Shown: positions 36,305-46,368, counted from the stretch's first letter. The stretch is 64,000 nt of DNA from Desulfarculus sp. (GCA_016218705.1 JACRDC010000035.1:17986-81985), one strand, 5' to 3'. Translations and numbers: made by a program. The notes: a model not told the origin generated them from the letters alone.

Positions 36305-36535
36305 CTAGGGCTTGGCCGCCGCCTGGCCAGCCGGCGTGAGCCCGTATTTGCAGCGCACCGGGCTGTCCACCAGGCCCTGGCCCTTGAGGCCCTTGATGAC
36401 CTCGCTCACCACCTTGCCGTCCAGGCCGGCGGCCTGGGCGATCTGTTTGGGGGCCTGGGGGCCGCCGGCCTGGGCCAGGGCCTTGAGTACCTGGCGCCCC
36501 TCTTGGTCCAGGGCGTTCTTGTCCTTGGCGGTCAT
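36305..36535 (-). CDS. Small winged-helix DNA-binding-like protein
   Basis: 76 residues from the ATG at 36535 (GGAG and AAAGG just upstream). The helix-turn-helix pattern QAPKQIAQAAGLDGKVVSEV is followed by KGLKGQGLVDSPVRCKYGLT and TPAGQ, the layout of a MarR/ArsR-like winged helix with its wing, and nothing else. It sits between the Fur-family gene and rubrerythrin. It may fine-tune the oxidative-stress operon; no ligand residues beyond one Cys (near position 62) are seen. Confidence 0.7.
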   Translation of the reverse strand: MTAKDKNALDQEGRQVLKALAQAGGPQAPKQIAQAAGLDGKVVSEVIKGLKGQGLVDSPVRCKYGLTPAGQAAAKP

Positions 36536-36570
36536 GCCTTTGTCACTCCGCGATGATTTTGGTTGATGGC

Positions 36571-36990
36571 TCAGGCCGTGGCCTGGGCCTGGCGGCAGTC
36601 CGGGCAGTGGCCCACGAACTCCAGGCGGTGGCCCAGGACCTCGAAACCGCTGTATTGGCCCACGGTGTTCTCCAGCCCCTGCAGGGGCCTCATCTCCACG
36701 TCCACCACGCGGCCGCAATCCAGGCAGCGCAGGTGGTAATGGTTGTCCACCGTGCCGTCAAAGCGCATCTCCAGGCCGGCCACGTCCAACTTGAGCACCA
36801 CCCCCGAGCGCGAGAGTATCTCCAGGTTGCGGTAAACGGTGCCCAGGCTGATGCGGGGCAGACGCTGCCGCACAATCTGGCATAGCTCACCGGCGGTGGG
36901 ATGGCTCTTGAGCTTGCGCAGCTCCTCCAAGATCACCTGCCGCTGCGTGGTCATCCTAAGTTTGGCTGAAGCTTGCACCACTGACTCCAT
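36571..36990 (-). CDS. Fur-family transcriptional regulator (PerR-like)
   Basis: 139 residues. Winged helix (about 1-85: RMTTQRQVILEELRKLKSHP, ISLGTVYRNLEILSRSGVV) followed by the dimerisation and metal domain with HYHLRCLDCGRVVDVE and GHCPDCRQ, two CxxC pairs forming the structural zinc site. Fur and PerR cannot be told apart from sequence alone, but position at the head of the rubrerythrin operon favours peroxide sensing. A candidate box overlaps its own promoter. Confidence 0.9.
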   Translation of the reverse strand: MESVVQASAKLRMTTQRQVILEELRKLKSHPTAGELCQIVRQRLPRISLGTVYRNLEILSRSGVVLKLDVAGLEMRFDGTVDNHYHLRCLDCGRVVDVEMRPLQGLENTVGQYSGFEVLGHRLEFVGHCPDCRQAQATA

Positions 36991-36994
36991 TTAG

Positions 36995-37010
36995 TAACAA
37001 TTATCAATTA
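36995..37010. promoter_or_regulatory. Candidate Fur/PerR box
   Basis: TAACAATTATCAATTA lies immediately downstream of the -10 box of the Fur-family gene. Its reverse strand carries GATAAT flanked by AT-rich hexamers, in the style of Fur/PerR sites. The AT-rich stretch continues to 37018. Autoregulation and coregulation of the rubrerythrin operon are inferred. Confidence 0.45.
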
Positions 37011-37011
37011 A

Positions 37012-37040
37012 AATTTAACGCCTGGGCAGGCGCGTGTCAA
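37012..37040 (-). promoter_or_regulatory. Promoter of the PerR-like/rubrerythrin operon
   Basis: Minus strand TTGACA (37035-37040) and TAAATT (37012-37017) are 17 bases apart. The leader to the ATG at 36990 is only about 15-20 bases and contains the candidate Fur/PerR box. Confidence 0.65.
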
Positions 37041-37096
37041 TCCTCGGCGTTGAAATTATCTGGCTGAAGAAAAGACACTCCCCCGTTTGTACCGCC

Positions 37097-37119
37097 GCAC
37101 AAAGGGGCAATCTTTGTGC
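37097..37119. repeat. GCACAAAG/CTTTGTGC inverted repeat in the perR-queC spacer
   Basis: Perfect 8-bp arms (37097-37104, 37112-37119) with a seven-base loop, flanked on both sides by GTAC. It lies between the divergent PerR-like and queC genes. It could be an operator for either side or a small RNA hairpin. A second palindrome, ATCCTAGGAT, lies at about 37152-37161. Confidence 0.5.
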
Positions 37120-37263
37120 AAAGCAGTACAGACAACCATAAACCAGCTTAATCCTAGGATCAAGAGCTAACTAACTGTGAAATGGTCCCAACCCGCCTAT
37201 TGGCGGCGGCGGGGGGCGGGTTTATACTCCCCGCAAAGGCCACTTTGCTTGACTGGAGGAAAA

Positions 37264-37968
37264 ATGACCCCACCAGACCCCGGGCCACCGGCTGTGGTGC
37301 TGCTCTCCGGTGGGCTGGATTCCAGCACCGTGCTGGCCCTGGCGCGCCAGGACGGCTACACCTGCCACGCCTTGAGCTTCCGCTACGGCCAGCGTCACGC
37401 CGTGGAGCTAAAGGCCGCCGCCCGGGTGGCCCAGGCCCTGGGAGCTGCGCAGCATCTGGTGATGGATATGGACCTGCGCCTCATCGGCGGCTCGGCGCTG
37501 ACCAGCGACCTGCCGGTGCCCAAGGACCGCCCCCACCAGGCCATGGCCCAGGGCGTGCCCGTCACCTATGTGCCGGCCCGCAACACCCTGTTCCTGTCCC
37601 TGGCCGTGGCCTGGGCCGAGACCCTGGACTGCACCGACATTTTCATCGGGGTCAACGCCCTGGACTATTCCGGCTATCCCGACTGCCGGCCGGAGTTCAT
37701 CGCCGCCTTCCAGGAGGTGGCCAACCTGGGCACCCGCCTGGGCGCCGAGATGGGACGGCGCTTTGGCATCCACACCCCCTTGATAAACCTGAGCAAGGCC
37801 CAGATCATCGCCCAGGGGCTAAGGCTGGGCCTGGACTACGCCATCACCCACTCCTGCTACGACCCCGGCGAGCACGGCCTGGCCTGCGGCCGCTGCGACT
37901 CCTGCCAGCTCAGGCTCAAGGGCTTTGCCCAGGCCGGCGCGCGCGACCCCCTCCCCTATGCCGTGTGA
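37264..37968 (+). CDS. queC: 7-cyano-7-deazaguanine synthase
   Basis: 234 residues from the ATG at 37264 (CTGGAGGAAAA upstream). The PP-loop is [23 protein letters not shown] and the signature [17 protein letters not shown] follow, and the zinc site is SCYDP...[10 protein letters not shown] near the C-terminus. It converts 7-carboxy-7-deazaguanine and ammonia to preQ0 for queuosine synthesis. No other queuosine gene and no recognisable preQ1 riboswitch are near. The 3' end overlaps the convergent dedA gene by 13 bases. Confidence 0.95.
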   Translation: MTPPDPGPPAVVLLSGGLDSSTVLALARQDGYTCHALSFRYGQRHAVELKAAARVAQALGAAQHLVMDMDLRLIGGSALTSDLPVPKDRPHQAMAQGVPVTYVPARNTLFLSLAVAWAETLDCTDIFIGVNALDYSGYPDCRPEFIAAFQEVANLGTRLGAEMGRRFGIHTPLINLSKAQIIAQGLRLGLDYAITHSCYDPGEHGLACGRCDSCQLRLKGFAQAGARDPLPYAV

Positions 37969-38531
37969 CGCTTTCGCCGGCGCTTGAGCCAGGCGCGCGC
38001 CAGCATCGCCAGGGTCCACAGCAACACCAGCCCGGCCAGGATCAGCAGGGAATGTTTGTGTATTTCGCCCAGGTAGCGCTCCAGGGCCTGGCCGAAAAGA
38101 TAGCCGGCCCAGGCCCCGGCCACGGCCCAGATCAGGGCGCCGATGGCGTTAAGGGTGGCGAAGCGGACCAGGGGCACGCCGCTCATGGCCAGCACGAAGG
38201 GAGTGGGGTTGCGCAAACCCCAAAAGAAGCGGAAGGTGAGCATCCACAGATCCAGGTAGCGTCCGGTCTTGTGGCGAATCCTCTCGATCTTTTCTTGCCA
38301 GCCGGGGAAGCGGGCCACGATGGGCCGGCCCCAGCGGCCGCCGATGAAAAAGGCCAATTGGTCGCCCAGCAGGCTACCGGTGAAGGCCGATGCCATCACC
38401 CAGGGCAACTCCAAAAGCCCCTGCTGGGCCGCCAGCCCACCCAGCACCAGGATGGTCTCGCCCTCCAGAAAGGTGCCCACGAACAGCGCCAGGTAGCCGT
38501 ACTGGGTGACCAGACTTTGCAGGTCGAGCAT
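37956..38531 (-). CDS. DedA-family membrane protein
   Basis: 191 residues from the ATG at 38531 (GGGAG five bases upstream; an ATG seven codons earlier is possible). DedA (SNARE-associated/VTT) features: [34 protein letters not shown] and [20 protein letters not shown], with five or six hydrophobic segments and a basic C-terminus (KRRRKRH). DedA proteins include undecaprenyl-phosphate and phospholipid flippases needed for envelope homeostasis. The exact lipid cannot be told here. Confidence 0.88.
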   Translation of the reverse strand: MLDLQSLVTQYGYLALFVGTFLEGETILVLGGLAAQQGLLELPWVMASAFTGSLLGDQLAFFIGGRWGRPIVARFPGWQEKIERIRHKTGRYLDLWMLTFRFFWGLRNPTPFVLAMSGVPLVRFATLNAIGALIWAVAGAWAGYLFGQALERYLGEIHKHSLLILAGLVLLWTLAMLARAWLKRRRKRHTA

Positions 38532-38631
38532 GGGCGCTCCCGGAGGGGCCATGGCTGAGGGACCGTGGTTGGCGCCGGGGCGGCCCGTCAGGCGCCGTTA
38601 GCGGCCCCTTCGCGGGATGGGCCAGCGGTGT

Positions 38632-40695
38632 CTAGCGCGGCGGGCTGGCCGGCGCTCCCGTGGCCGCGGACGGTGCCGGGGGCGGCAGGGCCGGGGCCGC
38701 GGGCATGGGCGTCACGGAGGTGGCCGCGGGCACCAGGGACGGGGACGGGATGCTGGAGGGCTCCACCGGTACCAGTGTCTCCGAGCCGTCCAGGCGCCGG
38801 AAGGCCTCGCCGCGCACCGTGAACAAGGGCAGTGGCTTTTTGATGCGGCGGTCGGGACTCACGGAGAGCGGGCCGCAGACACCGGGCACGTCCTTGATCT
38901 CGGCCAGGACGTCGCGCATGCCCTGGCGGGTGCGCGGCGGCTGGGGTCCTTGCAGGATGCCCCGCAGGATAAGGGCGGCGTCGTAGCCGTGTGCGTCTAT
39001 GACGTTGGGATCGCGCCCCATGGCCTGCCGAAACTGCCCCACGAAGCCGGCCACCAGGGGCGAGGGGTCGCTGGCGTCGAAGGCGTCGGGGATGATGGCG
39101 TTGTGCAGGAAGCGGCCGGCCATCTCCACTAGCTTGGGGTTATGCCACAGGCTGGTGCCCAGGAGGGGCAGGCCGGCCACGTCGTGATACACCAACTGGG
39201 GCACGATCAGCCCCACCCGCTCCACGTTATCGGGGATGAACAGGGCGTCGAAGTCCATGGTGGGCTTGGGTCCGTCTCCGCGCCCCCCCCGATAGCCAGG
39301 CGGCAGGTGGCCCAGTTGGCGGATGTCGGTGGAGAAGTCGGTCTGGTTGGGGTCGTAGAATACCGTGCGCACCACCTGGCCGCCCCGGGCCAGCACCCCG
39401 GCGTCAAAAAGCTTGGCAAAGCCCTGGCCATAGGCGGTGCGGGGAGCCAGCACCGCCAGGCGCTTGAGCCCCCGCCGGTCCATGGCCTCATCCAGGAGGG
39501 CGGCCACCTGGTCGGCCGGCGAGAAGAAATTCTGGAAGACGTAGTCCCCGGCCTTGGTGGCCCCCTCCACCACGCTGGGCGTGATGAGCGGCACCTTGAG
39601 GGCCTGGGCCTGTCGGGCCGTGGCCAGGGCCGAGGCGCTGTCCAGCGGGCCAATCACGGCCATGACCTTGCGCTCGCCGGCCAGGCGGGTCAGGGCCTCC
39701 ACGGCCTGCCTGGGGTCGTTGCCGCTGTCCTCGATGAACAGGACCGAGGCCTGGTCGCCGCCGCTCAAGAGCCCCAGGCCCAGTTCCACGGCGGCCAGCA
39801 CATTGCGGCCGTGGCTCTCGTAGGGGCCGGAGAGCGGCAGGATCACCCCCACGGCGCTGGCCCGCACCTGCCGGGCCTGGCCCAGCTCCTGGGCCAGGGC
39901 CTCCACCCGCGGCAGGTAGGGCTGGGCCGCTGGTGTCTGGCGCAGGCTGTTCAGGCCGGCCTCGGCCTGCTCGGCGCGCCCCTCGCGCAGGTGGGCCTGG
40001 GCCAGGGCCAGGGCCAGGGCCGCCCGCAGGGAGGCGTCGGCGGCCTGATTCAGCAAGGGCTCCACCTGGCGGCTGGGGGCCTGGCCGGCCACCTCGGCCA
40101 GGCGCAGGCCCAGGGCCGTCAGTTGGTCGGGCGGGGTGTCCGGCGCCAGGCGCAGCAGATAAGCCGCCGCCGCCGCGTGCTGGCCCTGGGTTTGCAGCAC
40201 CTCGGCCAAAAGCCCCAGGGCCTGGCGCCGCTCCTGGGGACCCGGCATCAAGGTTGGGCTGGCCAGCAGGGTGCGCAGGCGCGTCTCGGCGGCGCCCAAC
40301 TGGTTCTGGTCGCGCTCCAGGCGCGCGGCCAGGAGCCCGGCCTCCAGTTGCGCCGCCGGCAGCGGCCCGCTGGCCAAGAGTTCCTGAAGCTGGGCCAGGG
40401 CCAGGGCCTTCTCGCCGGCTCCGATCAGGGCCTTGGCCAGGCCCAGGCGGGCCTCGGCCACCTGGGCCGGCGTGGAGCGCATCTTGAGCGCCGCCCGGAA
40501 GGCGTCTGCCGCCTCATGGTGCTGGCCCCGGGCCAGGCGCTCCTGGCCCAGGCGCAGCACGGCCTGGGTCTCGTCGGCCGGCGTGGGGCGGGTAAGCACC
40601 GGCGCCGGAGTCAGGGGCTCCTTGGCGCAGCCCAGGGGCAAAAGGATGGCGGCGGCCAAAAGGGCCGCCAGCCATATGACCAGACGTGCTGGCAA
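38632..40695 (-). CDS. LpoA-like penicillin-binding protein activator lipoprotein
   Basis: 687 residues. Lipoprotein signal LLAAAILLPLGCAKE; TPR-like helices fill about 45-280 (LGQERLARGQHHEAADAFRA and following); a type I periplasmic-binding domain spans about 285-620 (AVGVILPLSGPYESHGRNVL, VMAVIGPLDSASALA); the C-terminus is Pro/Ala-rich. This is the domain order of LpoA, the outer-membrane lipoprotein that stimulates PBP1A. The start is a TTG immediately after the dnaK TAG (TAGTTG), so expression is probably coupled to dnaK. Other TPR-plus-binding-protein lipoproteins exist, so the PBP partner is inferred. Confidence 0.75.
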   Translation of the reverse strand: MPARLVIWLAALLAAAILLPLGCAKEPLTPAPVLTRPTPADETQAVLRLGQERLARGQHHEAADAFRAALKMRSTPAQVAEARLGLAKALIGAGEKALALAQLQELLASGPLPAAQLEAGLLAARLERDQNQLGAAETRLRTLLASPTLMPGPQERRQALGLLAEVLQTQGQHAAAAAYLLRLAPDTPPDQLTALGLRLAEVAGQAPSRQVEPLLNQAADASLRAALALALAQAHLREGRAEQAEAGLNSLRQTPAAQPYLPRVEALAQELGQARQVRASAVGVILPLSGPYESHGRNVLAAVELGLGLLSGGDQASVLFIEDSGNDPRQAVEALTRLAGERKVMAVIGPLDSASALATARQAQALKVPLITPSVVEGATKAGDYVFQNFFSPADQVAALLDEAMDRRGLKRLAVLAPRTAYGQGFAKLFDAGVLARGGQVVRTVFYDPNQTDFSTDIRQLGHLPPGYRGGRGDGPKPTMDFDALFIPDNVERVGLIVPQLVYHDVAGLPLLGTSLWHNPKLVEMAGRFLHNAIIPDAFDASDPSPLVAGFVGQFRQAMGRDPNVIDAHGYDAALILRGILQGPQPPRTRQGMRDVLAEIKDVPGVCGPLSVSPDRRIKKPLPLFTVRGEAFRRLDGSETLVPVEPSSIPSPSLVPAATSVTPMPAAPALPPPAPSAATGAPASPPR

Positions 40696-42603
<1,908 letters not shown>

Positions 42604-42659
42604 GGTAAACTGCCTCCCCGCAAATCTGGTGGGCCGGCGGCGCCTGGCGCCGATGGCTA

Positions 42660-43274
42660 TTAATTGATCGTGATCTTAATCTCGGTGCCCTCGTCGTCGC
42701 TGGGCGCCGGCCTTTTGCTCACCACCACCATGGCCGGCCTGAGCAGCCGCCCCTGGAACATGTAGCCCTTTTGCAACTCCGTGAGCACGGTGTTCTCGTC
42801 CTGGGCCGGGTCCTCCTGCTGCATCATGGCCTCGTGGAACTCGGGGTTGAAGGGCTGGCCCAGGGCCTCGATCTTCTCCAGGCCGTGGCGCTCCAGCACC
42901 TTCATCAGTTCCTGGACAGTCAGCGAGACGCCCTCGGCCAGGGTGCCCTGGCCGCTAGGCTCGGCGGCGTGGCTCAAGGCCCGCTCCAGGTTGTCCAACA
43001 CCGGCAAGAGGTCCTTGACCATGCCCTCGTTGGCCCGGCGCAAGAACTCGGCCTTGTCTCGCTCCAGCCGTTTCTTGAAGTTCTCGGTCTCGGCGGCCAG
43101 GCGCAGCATGCGGTCCTTGAGCTCGTCGCGCTCGGAGGTGAGGGCGGCCAGGGGGTCGGCTTCCACTTTGGGAGCATCCCCAGCCTGGGGGGCCGGCTCG
43201 GATTGAGGCGCCGCCTCGGAGGCCACGTCCTGCTTCTTGCTCTTCTCGCCCGCCGGTGACTCCTGCTTGACCAA
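42660..43274 (-). CDS. grpE: Nucleotide exchange factor GrpE
   Basis: 204 residues. A low-complexity acidic N-terminus is followed by the coiled coil (about 45-110: [20 protein letters not shown]) and the GrpE signature [20 protein letters not shown], then [10 protein letters not shown] and [20 protein letters not shown]. It promotes ADP release from DnaK. Start is a TTG with CTGGAGGATAA just upstream; no ATG is suitably placed. Confidence 0.95.
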   Translation of the reverse strand: MVKQESPAGEKSKKQDVASEAAPQSEPAPQAGDAPKVEADPLAALTSERDELKDRMLRLAAETENFKKRLERDKAEFLRRANEGMVKDLLPVLDNLERALSHAAEPSGQGTLAEGVSLTVQELMKVLERHGLEKIEALGQPFNPEFHEAMMQQEDPAQDENTVLTELQKGYMFQGRLLRPAMVVVSKRPAPSDDEGTEIKITIN

Positions 43275-43298
43275 ATTATCCTCCAGGCTGACGGCGCC

Positions 43299-44339
43299 CT
43301 AGTCCCGGGACCCCAGGATGCGGCTGACCAATTGGGCGGTGTAATCCACGATGGGGATGACCTTTGAGTAGTCCATGCGCGTGGGGCCGATCACCCCCAA
43401 GGCCCCCAGGGGCGCGCGCCTGCCGCCATAGGCGGCCGTCACCGCGGTCAAGCCCTCCAGCCCGGCCAGATCGCTCTCGGCGCCGATGAATATCTGCACC
43501 CCCTGAGCGGCCAGGGACTTTTCCAAGAGCCGCAGCAGGGTGGATTTTTCCTCAAAGGCCCGGAATATCAGGCGCAACCTGGCCACGTCCGCGAACTCGG
43601 GGGCGCCCATCAGGTTGGTCTGCCCCTCCACGAACACATCGCCCGGCCCACCGCCTGGCAGGGCCTTTTGCCCCAGACGCAAGGCCCGGCTCAAGACCCG
43701 GTCAAAGCGCACCTTCTCGCGCGCCATCTCCCGGGCCACCCGCTCTTTGACCTCGCTTAAGGTAAGATCGGCCAGCAGTTCATTCAAGTACCTGGTGAAT
43801 TTATCCAGGTCATCTTGTTTAAGGTCGCTATCGGCCTCGATAATTCTGTTCTGGACCCCGCCGCTTTTAGTCACCAGCACCACCAGGATCAGCCCCGGCT
43901 GCAACAGCGCGAACTCAACATGCCTGAAGACCTCCTGCTCGGGCAGGGGCGCGGCCACCACCGCCGCCTGCTGGCTCAAGAGGCTCAACGACCGGCTGGC
44001 GGCCTGGAGCACCTCGCGCAGGTCCAGGGGCTGGCGCTCGTGCAGGGCCTGGTTAATCTGGGCCTTGGCCTGCTGATCCAGCTCGCGCACCTCCAGTATG
44101 GAGTCCACGTAGAAGCGCAGGCCCTGGGAGGTGGGCACCCGGCCAGCCGAGACGTGGGGCTGGGCCAGGTAGCCCAGGTCCTCCAGGTCGGACATGACGT
44201 TGCGGATGGTGGCCGGTGACACCGACACGCCCGTGAGCTTGGAGATGGTTCGCGACCCCACGGGCTCGGCGGTGGCGATGTAGTTGGCTATCACCGCCGA
44301 GAGCACCAAGCGAGCGCGCTGCGAAAGCTCTTCGGTCAC
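43299..44339 (-). CDS. hrcA: Heat-inducible transcription repressor HrcA
   Basis: 346 residues from GTG. Winged helix at 1-85 (VLSAVIANYIATAEPVGSRT, LTGVSVSPATIRNVMSDLED, LAQPHVSAGRVPTSQGLRFY), then the GAF-like dimerisation domain. HrcA binds CIRCE and represses chaperone operons until heat shock; a perfect-spacing CIRCE lies in front of it. It heads hrcA-grpE-dnaK-lpoA. Confidence 0.96.
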   Translation of the reverse strand: MTEELSQRARLVLSAVIANYIATAEPVGSRTISKLTGVSVSPATIRNVMSDLEDLGYLAQPHVSAGRVPTSQGLRFYVDSILEVRELDQQAKAQINQALHERQPLDLREVLQAASRSLSLLSQQAAVVAAPLPEQEVFRHVEFALLQPGLILVVLVTKSGGVQNRIIEADSDLKQDDLDKFTRYLNELLADLTLSEVKERVAREMAREKVRFDRVLSRALRLGQKALPGGGPGDVFVEGQTNLMGAPEFADVARLRLIFRAFEEKSTLLRLLEKSLAAQGVQIFIGAESDLAGLEGLTAVTAAYGGRRAPLGALGVIGPTRMDYSKVIPIVDYTAQLVSRILGSRD

Positions 44340-44355
44340 GGGCAGTTACCCCCTA

Positions 44356-44382
44356 TCAGCACTCAAGTGCCCCGAGTGCTAA
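44356..44382. promoter_or_regulatory. CIRCE operator
   Basis: On the minus strand the site reads TTAGCACTC, nine bases, GAGTGCTGA; the consensus is TTAGCACTC-N9-GAGTGCTAA, so there is one mismatch. It covers the region from just after the -10 box to near the hrcA ribosome site, so HrcA binding would block initiation. Confidence 0.95.
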
Positions 44383-44385
44383 GCA

Positions 44386-44414
44386 AATCTAACAACGCCC
44401 CCCCACCATGTCAA
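44386..44414 (-). promoter_or_regulatory. Promoter of hrcA-grpE-dnaK
   Basis: Minus strand TTGACA (44409-44414) and TAGATT (44386-44391) with a 17-base spacer. Its -35 box overlaps the first bases of the 79-bp direct repeat described next. Confidence 0.75.
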
Positions 44415-44587
44415 GCCGGCCCGGTGCCCGGGCTGGCATTGACGGGTCGGGCGGGGTTGTCGAACTGGCCAACCGTGCGGGCTCCCGGTGCAGGGTTATG
44501 TAATCTCGCAAGCCGGCCCGGTGCCCGGGCTGGCATTGACGGGTCGGGCGGGGTTGTCGAACTGGCCAACCGTGCGGGCTCCCGGTG
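44412..44587 (+). repeat. 79-bp exact tandem direct repeat
   Basis: Copies at 44412-44490 and 44509-44587 are identical over 79 bases and separated by 18 bases. Each contains two sub-palindromic GGCCCGGTGCCCGGGC-like parts and the core GTCGAACTGGCC. Related sequence lies at 52717-52763. No coding capacity that I would trust; a minus-strand frame reads Pro/Ala/Ser-rich in both copies. The spacer 44340-44629 otherwise holds only the hrcA promoter and CIRCE. Confidence 0.9.
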
Positions 44588-44629
44588 AAGGTTGCTCATC
44601 ATCAGAGATGGCGAAGCCGGGCTGGCCGC

Positions 44630-45463
44630 TTAAGCCGCTTCCAGCCAGAGGCCCAAGGCCCCCAGCAGGGCCTGGTCGCCGGGGTCCAGGCCGGCAGCCC
44701 GGCGGGCTAAGTCCAGCAAGGCCTGGCCCGCCGGGCCGCGCTCACCCCGCCCATCCAGGCAGGTCAGAGCGCGTTGCAGGGCCTGGGTCAGTTCCCGGAG
44801 TCCGTCCTGGCCGGCCAGGCGGGCCAAGAGCGGGCCGGCCCGCATGCCCAGGCGGCGCTCCACGGCGGCGTGGGCGGCCCGGGCCAGGCCGGGCGCGGCC
44901 TGGCGGGTGGCCAGGGCGATGGCCTGGTCGCCAGCGCCCTGGGGCTTCTGCAAGAGCCCCTCGGCCCCGGCCAGGCTGAGGGCCACGGCATCGGCGTACA
45001 GGGCCTTGCGCGAGTAGCCCAGGGCGGCGGCATGGGGGTAGTGGCGCCGCGCCTGCTCCAGGTTGTATAGCCCATAGGCCCGGCCCTGGCCCAAGTCCCC
45101 GGCTGCCTGTAAAAAGGCCCGCTGCCAGCGCTCCACCTGGCCGTAGAGCCGGCGCAGGTACAGGTTGCCCGCCTCTGCCCCGGCCTGCTCCAGGCCCTCG
45201 TACAGGGAATCCAGTGGTGTGCCCGGCCCCAGGTCCCGTTCAAGCTCGGCCAGGTCTGGGATGCGCGGGGCGCTCACCCGGGGGCCGGCCCCGTAGATGT
45301 CCAACAAAAAGCACAGGGGATATTCCCCAGCCAGGCGCTCCCTGGCCTCGCCAAAAGTACGGGCGTAGACAAAACGCGCCCGCGCAAAGGCCGGGGCGGC
45401 ATTCTGCGCGAAGTTGTCCAGCTCGAACTGGGCGTCATCTATGAAGCAAAAGACGGGCGGCAT
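44630..45463 (-). CDS. Receiver-like response-regulator domain with a large internal insertion
   Basis: 277 residues from the ATG at 45463 (GGGAGG upstream). The pieces of a CheY-like receiver are present in order: acid pair FIDDAQ (Asp9, Asp10), strand 3 with phosphorylatable Asp55 (CFLLDIYG), strand 4 hydroxyl ALGYSRKAL (Ser151), and strand 5 lysine LLQKP (Lys173). In ordinary receivers strand 3 to strand 4 takes about 30 residues; here it takes about 95, so about 70 helical residues (IPDLAELERDLGP to EQARRHYP) are inserted. A helical C-terminal domain (about 180-277) is unassigned. No kinase is adjacent. Orphan single gene. Confidence 0.6.
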   Translation of the reverse strand: MPPVFCFIDDAQFELDNFAQNAAPAFARARFVYARTFGEARERLAGEYPLCFLLDIYGAGPRVSAPRIPDLAELERDLGPGTPLDSLYEGLEQAGAEAGNLYLRRLYGQVERWQRAFLQAAGDLGQGRAYGLYNLEQARRHYPHAAALGYSRKALYADAVALSLAGAEGLLQKPQGAGDQAIALATRQAAPGLARAAHAAVERRLGMRAGPLLARLAGQDGLRELTQALQRALTCLDGRGERGPAGQALLDLARRAAGLDPGDQALLGALGLWLEAA

Positions 45464-45555
45464 GGCGGGCGCCTCCCTGCGGGTTATGTGGATGGGGTGC
45501 TTGTCATGCCATAGCACCCGTGGCGGGCCGGGGCAAGCGGGCATTGTGGCCGCCC

Positions 45556-45584
45556 TTGACCGGTCCCCTGGGCCGTGCTAGGAA
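45556..45584 (+). promoter_or_regulatory. Possible promoter of the CGGC gene
   Basis: TTGACC (45556-45561) and TAGGAA (45579-45584), spacer 17 bases, about 65 bases before the start codon. The -10 is a weak match. Confidence 0.35.
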
Positions 45585-45656
45585 TATCCCTGCGATTATC
45601 AGGTGATAACAGAGCGCCCCCAGCGCCTTACTGGGGATTTGCCAGGAGGGCCAAAG

Positions 45657-46001
45657 ATGAAACCAGTGGCGGTGATCGGTTGCGGCTCCTACATGGACGC
45701 GGGGTACGGCTGCCCGGGCGAGTGGCGCTGCCTCAAGGCGGCGGCCCTGGGCACGGGCAAGTTCACGGAGCCGGTGCAGGTGGTGGCCTTCATAAAGTGC
45801 GAGTGCCCGGGCCGGGCCACGGTGCCCAACCTGGGGCACTTCATGAAGATGGCCGAGATGCGCCCCGAGGCGGTGTATCTGTCCTCGTGCATGGTGGGCG
45901 CCAAGCCCGAGTGCAAGAACATGTCCCTGGAGGACCGCGTGGCCTTTATCCAGGAGAAGACCGGCCTGCCGGTGCTCCTGGGCACGCACGAGTACCACTA
46001 G
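45657..46001 (+). CDS. CGGC-domain-like putative metal-binding protein
   Basis: 114 residues from the ATG at 45657 (CAGGAGGG upstream). VAVIGCGSYMDAGYGCPGEW, FIKCECPGRATVPNL and VYLSSCMVGAKPECKNM give conserved cysteines in a small alpha/beta fold like the CGGC domain (PF08821-type), proposed to bind metal. I place it by pattern only. The gene is monocistronic, flanked by a long structured spacer. Function unknown. Confidence 0.65.
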   Translation: MKPVAVIGCGSYMDAGYGCPGEWRCLKAAALGTGKFTEPVQVVAFIKCECPGRATVPNLGHFMKMAEMRPEAVYLSSCMVGAKPECKNMSLEDRVAFIQEKTGLPVLLGTHEYH

Positions 46002-46368
46002 CTAGCAGATAGGGCCGGCGATGGCCCGCGCTTAAACCAAATCATCAATTTTTGCCATAACTGGCACTAATCATTGGCGCTTGGCTCAGCAAATCCACGG
46101 GGCGATCTCCCGTTTCCCGGCCATGACCACGGGCTTGTGCCAGCCGGGGGAGGGAAGCGGGAGATCGCCGCGCCAGGTGGCGAGGTAGCCGGACTACCTG
46201 GGTACCGCGGGCACAAGCGGTATTATGGAGCGTCCCGGTCTTCCGCAAGACCCGTTCACCACGACGCACCCCGCCTCAACCTCTTGCCGCCGCGCGGCCC
46301 CGGCAACCGGTTGCCGGGGTTGCCCATAGGGCAGCGTCACCCAGCCTGCCCCCACCTTCCCTGACGAT
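46002..46368. other. 367-base non-coding spacer with several strong inverted repeats
   Basis: GGCGATCTCCCG (46101-46112) pairs perfectly with CGGGAGATCGCC (46158-46169), and pairing can extend inwards (TTTCCC with GGGAAG-like bases). GCTTGTGCC (46133-46141), inside that loop, is complementary to GGCACAAGC (46210-46218), a pseudoknot-like arrangement. AGGTAG/CTACCT follows at about 46184-46200. A 22-bp palindrome ends the spacer. It is too structured for random spacer and could be an untranslated RNA, but I recognise no Rfam-type family. Confidence 0.5.
46298..46319. repeat. 22-bp perfect palindrome
   Basis: CCCCGGCAACC is followed directly by its reverse complement GGTTGCCGGGG, with no loop. 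It lies 50 bases beyond the stop of the GNAT gene and may terminate it or be a protein-binding site. Confidence 0.7.

Noticed and set aside
37020..37263. A preQ1 riboswitch before queC.
   Set aside because: No preQ1 aptamer pattern is visible; only the GCACAAAG hairpin and a short palindrome are present.
44411..44602. A short Pro/Ala-rich minus-strand frame over the tandem repeat.
   Set aside because: It is a by-product of the duplicated 79-mer; no ribosome site and no homology beyond the repeat.
46062..46078. TGGCAC...TTGGC, considered as a sigma54 -24/-12 promoter.
   Set aside because: The GG and GC dinucleotides are 14 rather than 12 bases apart, so the spacing is wrong.
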